Source: Bombilactobacillus apium
Lineage (GTDB): Bacteria; Bacillota; Bacilli; Lactobacillales; Lactobacillaceae
NCBI RefSeq assembly: GCF_013385145.1
Contig: NZ_JABZEC010000003.1
Location: 217,760 to 281,759 of the forward strand
DNA: 64,000 nucleotides
Direction of reading: 5' to 3'
The notes beneath the pieces are model-generated. The model was not told the origin of the DNA, ran no database searches, and saw only the letters and a list, made by a program, of their open reading frames with translations. Below are positions 35,428-44,600 of this stretch, piece after piece. The stretch's first letter is position 1. Each line of letters starts with the position of its first letter. The position numbers were made by a program, and so were the translations under genes.

Positions 35428-36121
35428 GTTTAAACACCATCCCTAACGCACAAGCTGCTAAAGTTACTACGACAATCACTAAATTACTGGGAATAAAGAT
35501 CAAACCCAGATAAGTTAAAACGAAACACAGGGCAATCGTTAACAATTGTAAACGCCGTGATAAAGAACGATCAGCGGCAACTTGAAAATACAATAAGCCT
35601 ATAAACATGGCGACAACCGCAAAATCCAGCCCAAAACGATTTGGATTAGTAATTAAGTTTCCTAAGAGAGCGCCAACCAAAGTCGCTCCCACCCAAGTTA
35701 AATAAGCTCCCAGATTCGCCGCATTTAACCAAGAAAAGTTCAGACGTTGCCCGGTGTAATTTAACTTATTCATCGCCAAGGCAAAACTTTCATCAGTTAA
35801 AAAAGTCCCCAAGAGGATATTTTGCCACCATTGGACCTTAGTTAAATAAGGGGCAATCGTAGTACTCATTAAAATCATCCGGGCATTAACCAAGAAGACC
35901 GCGAGGATAATCGACAAAATTGGACTATGGAGTGCCAACAAACCTACCATAATAAATTGGGCGGAACCCGCGTAAACAATCACGGAAATCAAAGTAATTA
36001 TCAACCAAGATAAATTAGCCGTGCGCCCAACAATCCCATAAGAAATCCCAATTCCGATATAACCCAGCATGGTGGGAATGGTTTCTTTAAAGCCGGAACG
36101 CGCGTCGAGAATCTCATTCAT
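35414..36121 (-). CDS. azlC: AzlC subunit of branched-chain amino acid exporter
   Basis: 235 residues, about eight membrane helices, with the AzlC motifs LGYIGIGISYGIVG, YAGSAQFIMVGLL, FLVNARMILMSTTIAPYL and LGTFLTDESFALAM. It forms the exporter with AzlD, encoded immediately downstream. The upstream gap (36122-36250) is AT-rich with no ORF. Confidence 0.94.
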   Translation of the reverse strand: MNEILDARSGFKETIPTMLGYIGIGISYGIVGRTANLSWLIITLISVIVYAGSAQFIMVGLLALHSPILSIILAVFLVNARMILMSTTIAPYLTKVQWWQNILLGTFLTDESFALAMNKLNYTGQRLNFSWLNAANLGAYLTWVGATLVGALLGNLITNPNRFGLDFAVVAMFIGLLYFQVAADRSLSRRLQLLTIALCFVLTYLGLIFIPSNLVIVVVTLAACALGMVFKHGGI

Positions 36122-36250
36122 CCCCTAATCACTCCTTAATAATTATTCATAATATCCAAATCATACCCTAATAGAAATCATTTTCGAACCCTAAACGCTA
36201 AATTTAAGAAAATTTTTCAGTACCCTTAAAAATAAAATTTGCTGGATTCA

Positions 36251-36288
36251 ACAAAACCCTCAAAATTGGTGGACAATTTTGAGGGTTC
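36251..36288 (-). terminator. Terminator of the gene at 36332
   Basis: AACCCTCAAAATTG/CAATTTTGAGGGTT with a short loop, followed on the minus strand by TTG and an A-rich run. U-tract weak. Confidence 0.6.
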
Positions 36289-36331
36289 TGATAATTCAAT
36301 CTAAATCTATTTACGCTTGGCGCCGGAAAAA

Positions 36332-36799
36332 TTATAAGCTCGCAATTTCAATTTTTACTTTTTCCGGTAGTAACTTCCGCAATTCCGTTTGGACTTCCTC
36401 GAAAGAACGATTAAAAGTCAACTGAACATTGCGTTGCTTCAAAGTCGTAAAGACCGTCACGACCTGCGGTTTAACCGTCGGAATCTGGACGGGAATCAAA
36501 GTCACATGGGTCAATTGAGCATAACTAATCGTACTCGTAAATAGACCCCGCGTAACCAAGCGACTTTTACCAATTCCCCCTGACCCCTGCATTAAGGTCA
36601 CGGTTAAGAAAGCCGCCACCAAGATTACATAAGTCCAAGACTTTTGGGGAACTTCCCAAAACCAGAGGGCAAAAAAGATGGTCAAAATCAGACTCGAATA
36701 TTTATATTTAGCAACTACGATAATCTGTGCCTGCCAGTACAAATTAAATCCTAAAATAAGCAAAAATAATAGATCTAGAATTACTAACCAATTGATCAT
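36332..36799 (-). CDS. Small membrane protein of unknown function
   Basis: 155 residues from the ATG at 36799; the ATG at 36814 contains the GGAGG binding site. Three hydrophobic segments (WLVILDLLFLLILGFNLYW, a second around SSLILTIFFALWFW, a third WTYVILVAAFLTVTLM) are followed by a cytosolic domain of about 80 residues rich in beta strands with PVQIPTVKPQVVTVFTTL, like a PH-type domain. No family recognised. Monocistronic. Confidence 0.75.
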   Translation of the reverse strand: MINWLVILDLLFLLILGFNLYWQAQIIVVAKYKYSSLILTIFFALWFWEVPQKSWTYVILVAAFLTVTLMQGSGGIGKSRLVTRGLFTSTISYAQLTHVTLIPVQIPTVKPQVVTVFTTLKQRNVQLTFNRSFEEVQTELRKLLPEKVKIEIASL

Positions 36800-36966
36800 T
36801 GACTGACCCTCCAATGACTTTATTTTAGCATGTTTCCTCCACCAAATAACAGTCTGATCCCTGAATCGAATTCTGCCAACATATATTATAGTAAGAAACC
36901 GATTTCTTTAAGAGTTGCGTTACCCCTAAAATCGGCTACAATAGAAGGGAAAGGAGTGTCAAAATC

Positions 36967-37806
36967 ATGTCAACTATCCCTACAGTTTCCAGCAACACCG
37001 GACTTACTTTACCGCAAATGGGTTTTGGAACCTACAAACAGCGTGGTGGGCTAGGGGTCCAGGTCATTACTCAAGCCATCGCCAATGGCTATCGGCTGAT
37101 TGATAGTGCTTTTAACTACGATAATGAAGGGGTTGTTGGCGCGGCGATCCGCCAAAGTTCCCTTCCTCGAGAGCAACTATTCATTTCTTCGAAGTTACCC
37201 GGACGCTACCAAGAGTATCATTCGGCTTTGGCCACGATTCGCGAATCGCTTTATCGAGCTCAGCTAGATTACTTCGATCTGTATTTGATTCACTGGCCTA
37301 ATCCACGGCAAAAACATTACCTTGAAGCTTGGCAAGCTTTGATCACTGCCCAAGAATTAGGTTTAATTAAACAAATTGGCGTCTCCAACTTTCTTCCAGA
37401 ATATATTGATAAACTGATCGACCAAACTGGTGTCCAACCAGCAGTTAATCAGGTTGAAATCCATCCCTACTGCTCACAAGCTGCCATCCACAACTATGAC
37501 CAAGAGCACGGAATCATCACCCAAGCTTGGAGTCCTCTAGGTCGCGCCGGAAAAGTTTTCCAAGAACCGGTTATCCAAAGAATTGCGCAAGAAACACAAG
37601 CTAGTGTGGGCCAAGTAATTCTTCGCTGGGAAACCCAGCTTGGTCTTCTGCCGATTCCCTGTGCGAAGTCAACAGCTCATCAGCAAGCGAACTTAGCCAG
37701 TTTTGATTTTGATCTAACTACGCAGCAAATTGACCAAATTACAGCGCTTGACCGAGCTGACGGTTGGATGAACAATCAAGATCCTAGTGTTTACGAAGAA
37801 TTTTAA
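36967..37806 (+). CDS. Aldo/keto reductase
   Basis: 279 residues, TIM barrel, NADPH-dependent reductase of aldehydes and ketones. Signature 1 reads ANGYRLIDSAFNYDNEGVVG with Asp and the catalytic Tyr; the catalytic Lys is in FISSKLPGR, the His in LIHWPNP, and the cofactor loop in PIPCAKSTAHQ. IGVSNFLPEYIDKLI matches the second signature. The substrate is undetermined. GGAG precedes the ATG, and a TACAAT box lies about 30 bases upstream. Monocistronic, with a terminator. Confidence 0.94.
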   Translation: MSTIPTVSSNTGLTLPQMGFGTYKQRGGLGVQVITQAIANGYRLIDSAFNYDNEGVVGAAIRQSSLPREQLFISSKLPGRYQEYHSALATIRESLYRAQLDYFDLYLIHWPNPRQKHYLEAWQALITAQELGLIKQIGVSNFLPEYIDKLIDQTGVQPAVNQVEIHPYCSQAAIHNYDQEHGIITQAWSPLGRAGKVFQEPVIQRIAQETQASVGQVILRWETQLGLLPIPCAKSTAHQQANLASFDFDLTTQQIDQITALDRADGWMNNQDPSVYEEF

Positions 37807-37818
37807 AGCTCCCTCATC

Positions 37819-37857
37819 AACAATCTCCTCTTATTTTTGACCGGAGATTGTTTTTAT
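37819..37857 (+). terminator. Terminator of the aldo/keto reductase gene
   Basis: AACAATCTCC / GGAGATTGTT then TTTATTT. Confidence 0.88.
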
Positions 37858-37963
37858 TTGGTCCGATACAGAACTTTATTAAGTTCCCCTAAACTTTTAG
37901 TTTACTTTACCGAAATAAAGAGTAAGATATCTTCTGTACGAATTATGTAAAGGAGGAATTATT

Positions 37964-39535
37964 GTGGTCGAAAAGACGCCTAAAAAACACCACTTAATAG
38001 AATATGCCAATGGTCCATCCTTGGAAGAAATCAACGGCACAGTTGAAGTTCCCAAGGGCAAAGGCTTTTGGCGGATGCTATTCGCTTACTCAGGTCCTGG
38101 TGCTCTCGTAGCCGTAGGTTATATGGATCCAGGTAACTGGTCAACATCCATCACCGGCGGGCAAAACTTCCAATATTTATTAATGTCCATTATCTTAATT
38201 TCAAGCTTGATTGCGATGCTTTTACAATACATGGCAGCTAAACTAGGAATTGTGACGCAAATGGACCTCGCACAGGCCATTCGTGCTCGGACAAGTAAAT
38301 CATTAGGAATTGTTCTCTGGATTTTAACTGAGTTAGCCATCATGGCAACGGATATTGCTGAAGTTATTGGGGGCGCGATCGCGCTGTACTTATTGTTCAA
38401 CATTCCGCTGGTCATCTCGGTTTTCATTACCGTGTTTGACGTGCTGGTCTTACTGCTATTAACCAAAATCGGTTTTCGAAAAATCGAAGCTATCGTTGTT
38501 GCTTTAATTTTGGTTATCTTATTCGTCTTCGTTTACGAAGTCCTCTTATCTGACCCGAACTGGGGCGAAGTTGTCAAAGGTTTAGTACCAAGTGCTGAAA
38601 GTCTTTCTACAACTCGTCACGTCGGTGGTCAAACCCCATTAAGCGGTGCTTTAGGAATTATCGGAGCAACCGTGATGCCCCATAACTTATATCTGCACTC
38701 TTCAATTTCTCAAACTCGGAAGATTGATCATCAAAAAGAACAAGAAGTTGCTGAAGCTGTGAAATTCTCAGCTTGGGATTCCAACATCCAATTAACTTTT
38801 GCCTTCTTCGTTAACGCTTTACTGTTAATCGCCGGAGTTGCCGTCTTCAAGAGTGGAACTGTGAAGGATCCTTCCTTCTTTGGTTTATACCAAGCCCTTT
38901 CCGATACTTCCAAGATGAGTAACGGAATCTTAGCTAGCGTTGCTCGGACGGGAGTTCTTTCAACTTTATTCGCGGTTGCTTTACTAGCTTCTGGACAAAA
39001 TTCAACCATTACCGGAACTTTAACCGGTCAGGTTATCATGGAAGGTTTCGTTCACATGCACATGCCTCTCTGGTTACGGCGGTTAATTACTCGACTAATT
39101 TCCGTGATTCCGGTTTTGATTTGTGTGTTAATGACTGGTGGAAAAACTGCGATTCAAGAGCACCAAGCCCTCAATGATCTAATGAATAACTCCCAGGTCT
39201 TCTTAGCTTTCGCTCTACCATTCTCTATGTTACCGTTAATTATGTTTACAGATAGTAAAGTTGAAATGGGTAAACGATTCTCCAACGCCCTTTGGATTAA
39301 GGTCCTCGGTTGGATTTCCATTCTTGGCTTAACTTACTTGAACATGATCAACCTACCGGATTCAATTGCCGCTTTCTATGGCGATGGAATCACCAAGTCA
39401 CAAACTCAAGTTGCCAATATTATTGCTTATATCTTAATTGTTGCCATCATGGCCCTCTTAATCTGGACCATCTACGAACTTTACAAGGGTAACAAGCGTT
39501 TCGAACGTGAACAAGCTGCTAAACTTAATAATTAG
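37964..39535 (+). CDS. mntH: Nramp-type manganese transporter
   Basis: 523 residues, eleven membrane helices, GTG start with AAAGGAGG seven bases upstream. The metal-site motifs are intact: DPGNW in helix 1 ([14 protein letters not shown]) and MPHNLYLHS in helix 6. It imports Mn2+ with protons. The usp gene follows after about 20 bp, an arrangement familiar from lactobacilli. Manganese-dependent control is likely but no certain operator could be read upstream. Confidence 0.95.
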   Translation: MVEKTPKKHHLIEYANGPSLEEINGTVEVPKGKGFWRMLFAYSGPGALVAVGYMDPGNWSTSITGGQNFQYLLMSIILISSLIAMLLQYMAAKLGIVTQMDLAQAIRARTSKSLGIVLWILTELAIMATDIAEVIGGAIALYLLFNIPLVISVFITVFDVLVLLLLTKIGFRKIEAIVVALILVILFVFVYEVLLSDPNWGEVVKGLVPSAESLSTTRHVGGQTPLSGALGIIGATVMPHNLYLHSSISQTRKIDHQKEQEVAEAVKFSAWDSNIQLTFAFFVNALLLIAGVAVFKSGTVKDPSFFGLYQALSDTSKMSNGILASVARTGVLSTLFAVALLASGQNSTITGTLTGQVIMEGFVHMHMPLWLRRLITRLISVIPVLICVLMTGGKTAIQEHQALNDLMNNSQVFLAFALPFSMLPLIMFTDSKVEMGKRFSNALWIKVLGWISILGLTYLNMINLPDSIAAFYGDGITKSQTQVANIIAYILIVAIMALLIWTIYELYKGNKRFEREQAAKLNN

Positions 39536-39554
39536 AAGAAAGAAGTGCGTTCAA

Positions 39555-39995
39555 TTGGTAGAAACCAGTAGTGATATTAAAAAAATTCTTGTCGGAGTTG
39601 ATAACTCTGACGATGCTCAAAAAGCTTTCCGCTACGCCATTAATCGGGCGAAAGAGCTGAATGCTCAATTACAAATTGTCACCGTTTTGGAAAAGCATGA
39701 TATGAATGTCTATCAAGTTTTGGATGACGATTTCATTCATGGCCGGCGCGAAGATGTCGAAAGCCACGTTCAAGGCTATATCGAAACTGCGCAAAAAGCT
39801 GGCGTCCAAGATGTCAAAGGAATTATCAGTGAAGGTAATCCGGGAGAAACCATCGTCAAAGATGTGATCCCTAAGTATCAACCAGACCTCTTAGTTATCG
39901 GTTCTTTAGATATTAAGAAGCCGCATAAATTATTTGGGAGTCAAGCCGCTCATATGGCCCAGAATTCTCCGATTTCGGTCTTAGTAATTCGCTAA
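39555..39995 (+). CDS. Universal stress protein (UspA family)
   Basis: About 146 residues. The Usp fold begins at IKKILVGVDNSDDAQKAFRY and ends with the nucleotide-binding LVIGSLDIKKPHKLFGSQAAH and ISVLVIR. The start is probably the TTG at 39555, because the open frame reaches back into mntH and no ATG is available after its stop; AGAAAGAAG upstream may serve as the binding site. Probably co-transcribed with mntH. Its role in metal or stress response is inferred from context. Confidence 0.88.
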   Translation: MVETSSDIKKILVGVDNSDDAQKAFRYAINRAKELNAQLQIVTVLEKHDMNVYQVLDDDFIHGRREDVESHVQGYIETAQKAGVQDVKGIISEGNPGETIVKDVIPKYQPDLLVIGSLDIKKPHKLFGSQAAHMAQNSPISVLVIR

Positions 39996-40006
39996 GATCT
40001 CCCAAA

Positions 40007-40050
40007 AAAAGCTTCAGACCTGAGATTTTCTCAGATCTGAAGCTTTTTGC
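40007..40050. terminator. Terminator of the mntH-usp operon
   Basis: AAGCTTCAGA-CCTGAG / CTCAG-ATCTGAAGCTTTTT. It overlaps the last codons of the opposite gene. Confidence 0.85.
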
Positions 40051-40945
40051 TTTCTAAATGGATACTCACTTTGATAAAGGCCGCACAACAACCTCCGGGG
40101 GCAATTAGTTGAGCCAAAATATATGTTAAAATACTTCCAGCAGAGAAGTTAAGACGGTGGCTAACTCCAGAAAGTGGGGGGATGCCGATGGTTAAAACAT
40201 GGATTGCTCCGGAAAGGAGCAGCATGTCAGATTTTGAAGCACTAACGCTGGCAATTAATTTTGCCACTTTAGTAATTCTACTTCTGAAATTTAATGACGA
40301 CCATAAAAAATAACCGCTGACTTGGGCCGATCCCGACCATTTTCTATCCGTCCGAGACCATCTTCCGGTAGGAGAACTCAACAAATCCGAGTTACTAGAA
40401 AATAAAAAGTTATCCCCCAAAGTTAATCGCTGTAAGTTACTAGCCCCCTGAAACACCTGCTTTACATATGCCCCATCCGAAATTTGAAAACTAGATAAAT
40501 CTAATTGTTGCAGACTACTACAATCGGCAAACATCCTATCAAAGTCATGACAATCTTGAACATGTAGGTTACCTAAGTTCATAATTGCTTTTAAATTCTC
40601 AAATAATCTACTGATACTACCGTAAATAGTCAATTGATCTTGAAATACAATTTGTTTACTATTTTCTGGAACGATTAAACCATGATATGATCCCCATGGA
40701 ATCTCAACATTATCATAAGCAATTCCTCCTTGAACGGTTACTGTTCCAGTACTAGGATCATAACTCCAATCAGCAGTTCCCCGATGAACCTCACCCTGGA
40801 AAAAGGTAGTGGCCGGCGTTTGTTCATCAGCTTGCGCGGTAGTTAAGAAAGTCCCGATGCTTGGACTAACCACCGCTGGACTCACTACCAACGTGCTAGC
40901 AACAAGCAATGACTTCTTAAAAAATCGCTGTCTTTTTTGTTTCAA
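40031..40945 (-). CDS. Leucine-rich-repeat (BspA/DUF285-like) surface protein, 3'-truncated
   Basis: 304 residues with a signal peptide (KKSLLVASTLVVSPAVV to cleavage near AQADEQ) and then BspA-type repeats: GTADWSYDPSTGTVTVQGG, NLKAIMNLGNLHVQD, FDRMFADCSSLQQLDLSS, VKQVFQGASNLQRLTL. After about residue 210 the surface-protein pattern stops. The last 90 residues (SSLNFRSRITKVAKLIASV onward) are the antisense reading of a small toxin gene on the other strand. There is no wall anchor. I infer a truncated, perhaps non-functional remnant. Confidence 0.7.
   Translation of the reverse strand: MKQKRQRFFKKSLLVASTLVVSPAVVSPSIGTFLTTAQADEQTPATTFFQGEVHRGTADWSYDPSTGTVTVQGGIAYDNVEIPWGSYHGLIVPENSKQIVFQDQLTIYGSISRLFENLKAIMNLGNLHVQDCHDFDRMFADCSSLQQLDLSSFQISDGAYVKQVFQGASNLQRLTLGDNFLFSSNSDLLSSPTGRWSRTDRKWSGSAQVSGYFLWSSLNFRSRITKVAKLIASVSASKSDMLLLSGAIHVLTIGIPPLSGVSHRLNFSAGSILTYILAQLIAPGGCCAAFIKVSIHLESKKLQI
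40224..40313 (+). CDS. Holin-like type I toxin peptide (Hol-Tox/TxpA-like)
   Basis: 29 codons encode a single membrane helix: MSDFEALTLAINFATLV then a hydrophobic run and the charged end KFNDDHKK. The S-x-x-E-A-L-x-L-x-I-x-F-A-T-L-V pattern and lysine-rich tail match the putative holin-like toxins (TxpA/BsrG-like) of Firmicutes. AAAGGAG lies five bases upstream and is the 3' arm of a GCTCC/GGAGC hairpin that would hide it. ATGs at 40182 (with GGGGGG before it) and 40188 are in frame and would add 12-14 residues. An extended -10 (TGTTAAAAT) is at 40124-40132. Confidence 0.75.
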   Translation: MSDFEALTLAINFATLVILLLKFNDDHKK

Positions 40946-41134
40946 CTAAAATTCCTCCTCAATAATTGAATTAATTTCATTATATATGAAATCGGTTTCG
41001 TTATATCTAAGAGTTTTTTATTACGCAACTGATTATTTAACATTTCCCCAATAACTTATTCAATTAGCGCTACAATAAGATTAAAAGTTAATAAAGGCCA
41101 TTAGCTTAAAAATATCGAGGGGAAGTAATTACTG

Positions 41135-41206
41135 TGGACCAAAAAAACGTCAAAATACTTAATCATTATCGAAAAATTCGTTAAGTTAATTTGTTGCTTA
41201 TTCTAA
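41135..41206 (+). CDS. Possible small hydrophobic peptide
   Basis: 23 codons from a GTG preceded by GAGGGGAAG: it begins MDQKNVKILIIIEKF and ends ICCLF. A TACAAT box lies at 41071-41076. There is no relative in my knowledge; it may be a leader peptide, a signalling peptide or chance. The rest of 40946-41307 shows no other feature. Confidence 0.25.
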   Translation, partial: WTKKTSKYLIIIEKFVKLICCLF

Positions 41207-41307
41207 AAACTGGCGACGATTATAACTAGAAAAGATAATTACTACGCACCGCAAATGTAGATTAAATTTCCAAATTATCCTATAAAGAAAGACGAGGTAT
41301 AACGCAG

Positions 41308-41514
41308 ATGAACTATCAAGTCACTTTAACGACTGATCCGCAAACTGTCGGTCAGTATACTTTTAAATTATTGGAGACAAAGAAAAACCAGCAACCAACA
41401 GTTATGATTAGTTCCTTAGACCAAACTGAACAGTTTAACTTTCCCATCTCCCAAAAGCAGACTCAAGGTTGGCAAGGTCCTAATGGCACCCACTATGAAC
41501 TAACCTTGGCTTAA
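41308..41514 (+). CDS. Small hypothetical protein
   Basis: 68 residues, soluble, alternating hydrophobic residues typical of beta strands (YQVTLTTDPQTVGQYTFKLL, PTVMISSLDQ, THYELTLA). There are no cysteines, signal or known domain. GACGAGG lies nine bases before the ATG. Translation looks plausible but there is no independent support. Confidence 0.5.
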   Translation: MNYQVTLTTDPQTVGQYTFKLLETKKNQQPTVMISSLDQTEQFNFPISQKQTQGWQGPNGTHYELTLA

Positions 41515-41520
41515 ACTAAC

Positions 41521-41624
41521 AAATAAGCTCTGTAGATTCTGACAACGTAGTGACCCCGGAAGGTTGAACTAATAACCCAGCTTTAGAGGGCGGTACAATC
41601 TGGAAATCTACAGAGCTTATTTAT
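41521..41624. terminator. Long-stem structured element after the small ORF
   Basis: Perfect 16-17-base arms AAATAAGCTCTGTAGAT (41521-41537) and ATCTACAGAGCTTATTT (41606-41622) enclose about 68 bases with GC-rich islands (GACCCCGGAAGG, AGAGGGCGG). The layout is like 7465-7576. It could end the upstream gene or be a separate folded RNA. Confidence 0.5.
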
Positions 41625-41633
41625 TATGTATCA

Positions 41634-41666
41634 AAAAAGCGTCGATCAGATAATCGACACTTTTTG
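41634..41666 (-). terminator. Terminator of the first giant WxL gene
   Basis: GTGTCGAT/ATCGACGC stem with TATCTG loop and six T on the minus strand; an almost exact copy is at 47772-47805. Confidence 0.9.
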
Positions 41667-41673
41667 ATAGAAA

Positions 41674-44600
41674 TTAATCGGTAGGACCATTGACTAGCTG
41701 CCAAGTAACCGTCGCTCGATAACTACCTGGAGCAACCAGAGTCGGGTTAAATTGCAGGACACTGCCGGTAAAGAGATTCTTCCAAATCCCCTTACCAACC
41801 CCCTTACCAAAGTCTTTTTCACTAGGATGATCTGGGTCGGGAGCACTATCAGTGTTTTTAGCCGTCAAAACATTAGTAAATTCAGAGTCCGCTGAAGTCG
41901 TCAAGGTAACGCCATCAGTTCCCCCAGCAAAGATTGGTGGGATATCTTTCACATCAGCATTCGAATTGTTATTTCTTTTCACAAAGCCACCACTTTTTAG
42001 CAGTAGTTGAGCTCCGGCAATCGACTTGCTAGGATCATTAACGTTAGTAAACGGGGAAAGGCTCGCTTGAACTTGCCAGCCATACTTACCTTGTCGAAAG
42101 TCATTAACTTGAATCATCGGCTTCTTAGTAGAGAGGCTCGCGCTTTGATTAGTTTGATTGACGTCTAACTTGGCCCGCTTGAAGGTAAAGTTAGAAACAT
42201 AGTCAATGCCAAAATCACCTGATTCTTCAGTTAAATTCTTATTCTGACCATCTTTGATCGTATCATCAGGATTAATCTTACCCTTGTCTGGTGAAATATC
42301 CTTATCGGGATCTTCTTTACCCGTATTGGGGTCCTTATCTCCCCCGATAACATCAATCTGGCCCAAGACAACATAACTCGCAAAAGCTTCCTTCCCGTTT
42401 AGATAAGCCCGAACCACAAAACGATCTCCCGGTTTTAAGTCCTTTTTGTTTAAGCCAACTTCATAGCTACCTTCGTTAGCTTTGACATGATACTTATCGT
42501 ATCCTGCCTTGATATCATTCATTGATATTTTATCAGGATTATCAATAGTCGGCTTTTTTAGAACATCGGTCGGATCGCGTTTAGTAATGGGATAGTAAGT
42601 AACATTAATCAGACTATCCTTCGTGGCATTACCAGAGATTACCCCATTAGCTACCTCATCAGCATTAATATCAACTGTAACATCGGAAACATGACTAAAG
42701 AGGATTCGTTTAAAGCTATTTGGTTCATAGTAAGTTTGCAAGCTGGGCAAACTATTACCATTTATAATTTCCTGCTGAACAACACCACCACTATCATAGC
42801 TGTAATCCAATTGAACTAAATACGGCCAATAGAAGTAATTGATGGGGCTAGTAGTTGAGCTATCATCCGGACTCCTTCGCAGCTTCTTTTTATCGGCTTC
42901 CGGCATCGGCGGTTCTTCTCGCCACCAAGCTTGCATGCTTTGATTTTTGGCTATAAAATCGCCACTCATATTGATTAATCTTGCGGTTTCATAATTCTTT
43001 GAAACATCTAGATTAACTTTTTCGGCATCATCAAAAGTAAACAGGGAACCGCCATAAATTAAATTCATTCCCTTCAGACTGCTCCCATTAATAGTTCCAT
43101 CTGCTAAAGAGATATTTAATTCACCATGGGCACCTATTTTAAAATTACCCGAACTATTAATTAAGCTATTTCCTCTTGTATACGAAGTCGAAACTTTTTT
43201 ACGTTGCGTAGTTCCAGTAATATTAAGTTTTCCATAATTAGAGACCGTAATATCAGAGTTCCGTTCCATTCGGATTAAATTACCACTACTAGAATTTTTA
43301 AATGTAGTGTTTCCTAGGCTCTGGGGACTTTCATCAACGTTTATATTTAAAGACGATTTCTTACCAATATTTACTTTGCCTCCAGCGACATGCAAAGCCA
43401 TATAATTCCCTGAATTGGGAGGCGTTATGGTGAAAGTAGAGTCTTTACCAGTCGTCAAGTTTTGATTAGTATAAACAACCCCATCAGCAGAGACACTGAT
43501 CTCACTAGCAACTTTAATCTTTACTCGATTGCCAACATAAATACCAGCATCTTTAACTAGATTATTTTTAATGGTCGCATTACCGTTATCTATATCAAAG
43601 ACAGTACTTTTGTTAGCTGTCCCAGTATAATTACAATCATCCAAAAAAACCAGCTTGGAAGCTTCAATATTTTCCTGTGATGACAGTTGATCTCCCTTTC
43701 TCTCTGTACCATCTATAGGTGACGTATACCCCGGATAGCCAACGGATTTATTATTAATTGTCCCAGAAAGGTTAACCTCAAAACGGTAGGAACACGTTAA
43801 TTGAGCGCCGGTATAATTAATATTGTCATATTTAATTATACCGTCACCACAATCTTTATTCACCAAGCTACTCTCCGAATAATAGGCGGTAAACGGTCCC
43901 CAATAGCCTGTTCCCCACATATCAAGATTTTTAAATTCATAGGTAACGTTGAAAAACTTAGGGACATTATGGGCATTTTCAAAATGAGTATATCTAAAGT
44001 CAATCGTATGATAAGGCTTTTGACCAGTTGTTTCATTTTCGTTCTTTCCATCTACAATTAAATTACGTAAAGGAACATAATTAGCATCATTACCCTGTCT
44101 AGTGGTTAATTTATCATCATACTGAAAATCTTTTGTGACCTTAATATAAGTGACTGCTGGATTGACCATTGCATTATAAAATGATAGCCAATTATCCGCT
44201 GAAACCGTAGATTCCTCAACACTTGGATCATGAGGGACTACTTTTATTTCTCGACAATATTTAGGATTAAAGCCACATAGAAATGCATCTGCTGACCTTT
44301 TTGCTGCTGTTGTAGAACCGGTTTTAAGCTTTGTACTGGCCATTGCAGAGTTAATAACGTCATTTCCACCAATCGTGTACTTTGATATATCTAATTCTAT
44401 TCCAGTATCTCCCCCCGACCCCAAAGTAATATCACTATCATCAGCAGTTGCAATATTTCGAAATGCTTGATTAGAATTAGTTTGAGCAGGATTGGCTACA
44501 TTTGTATACTCGGTAAACACATCGTAATAATTGTTAGCCGCGCTACTATTCTTCATTCGGAGAATATTATTCGTTCCACTTAAGTTCAACAAGGTTCCAC

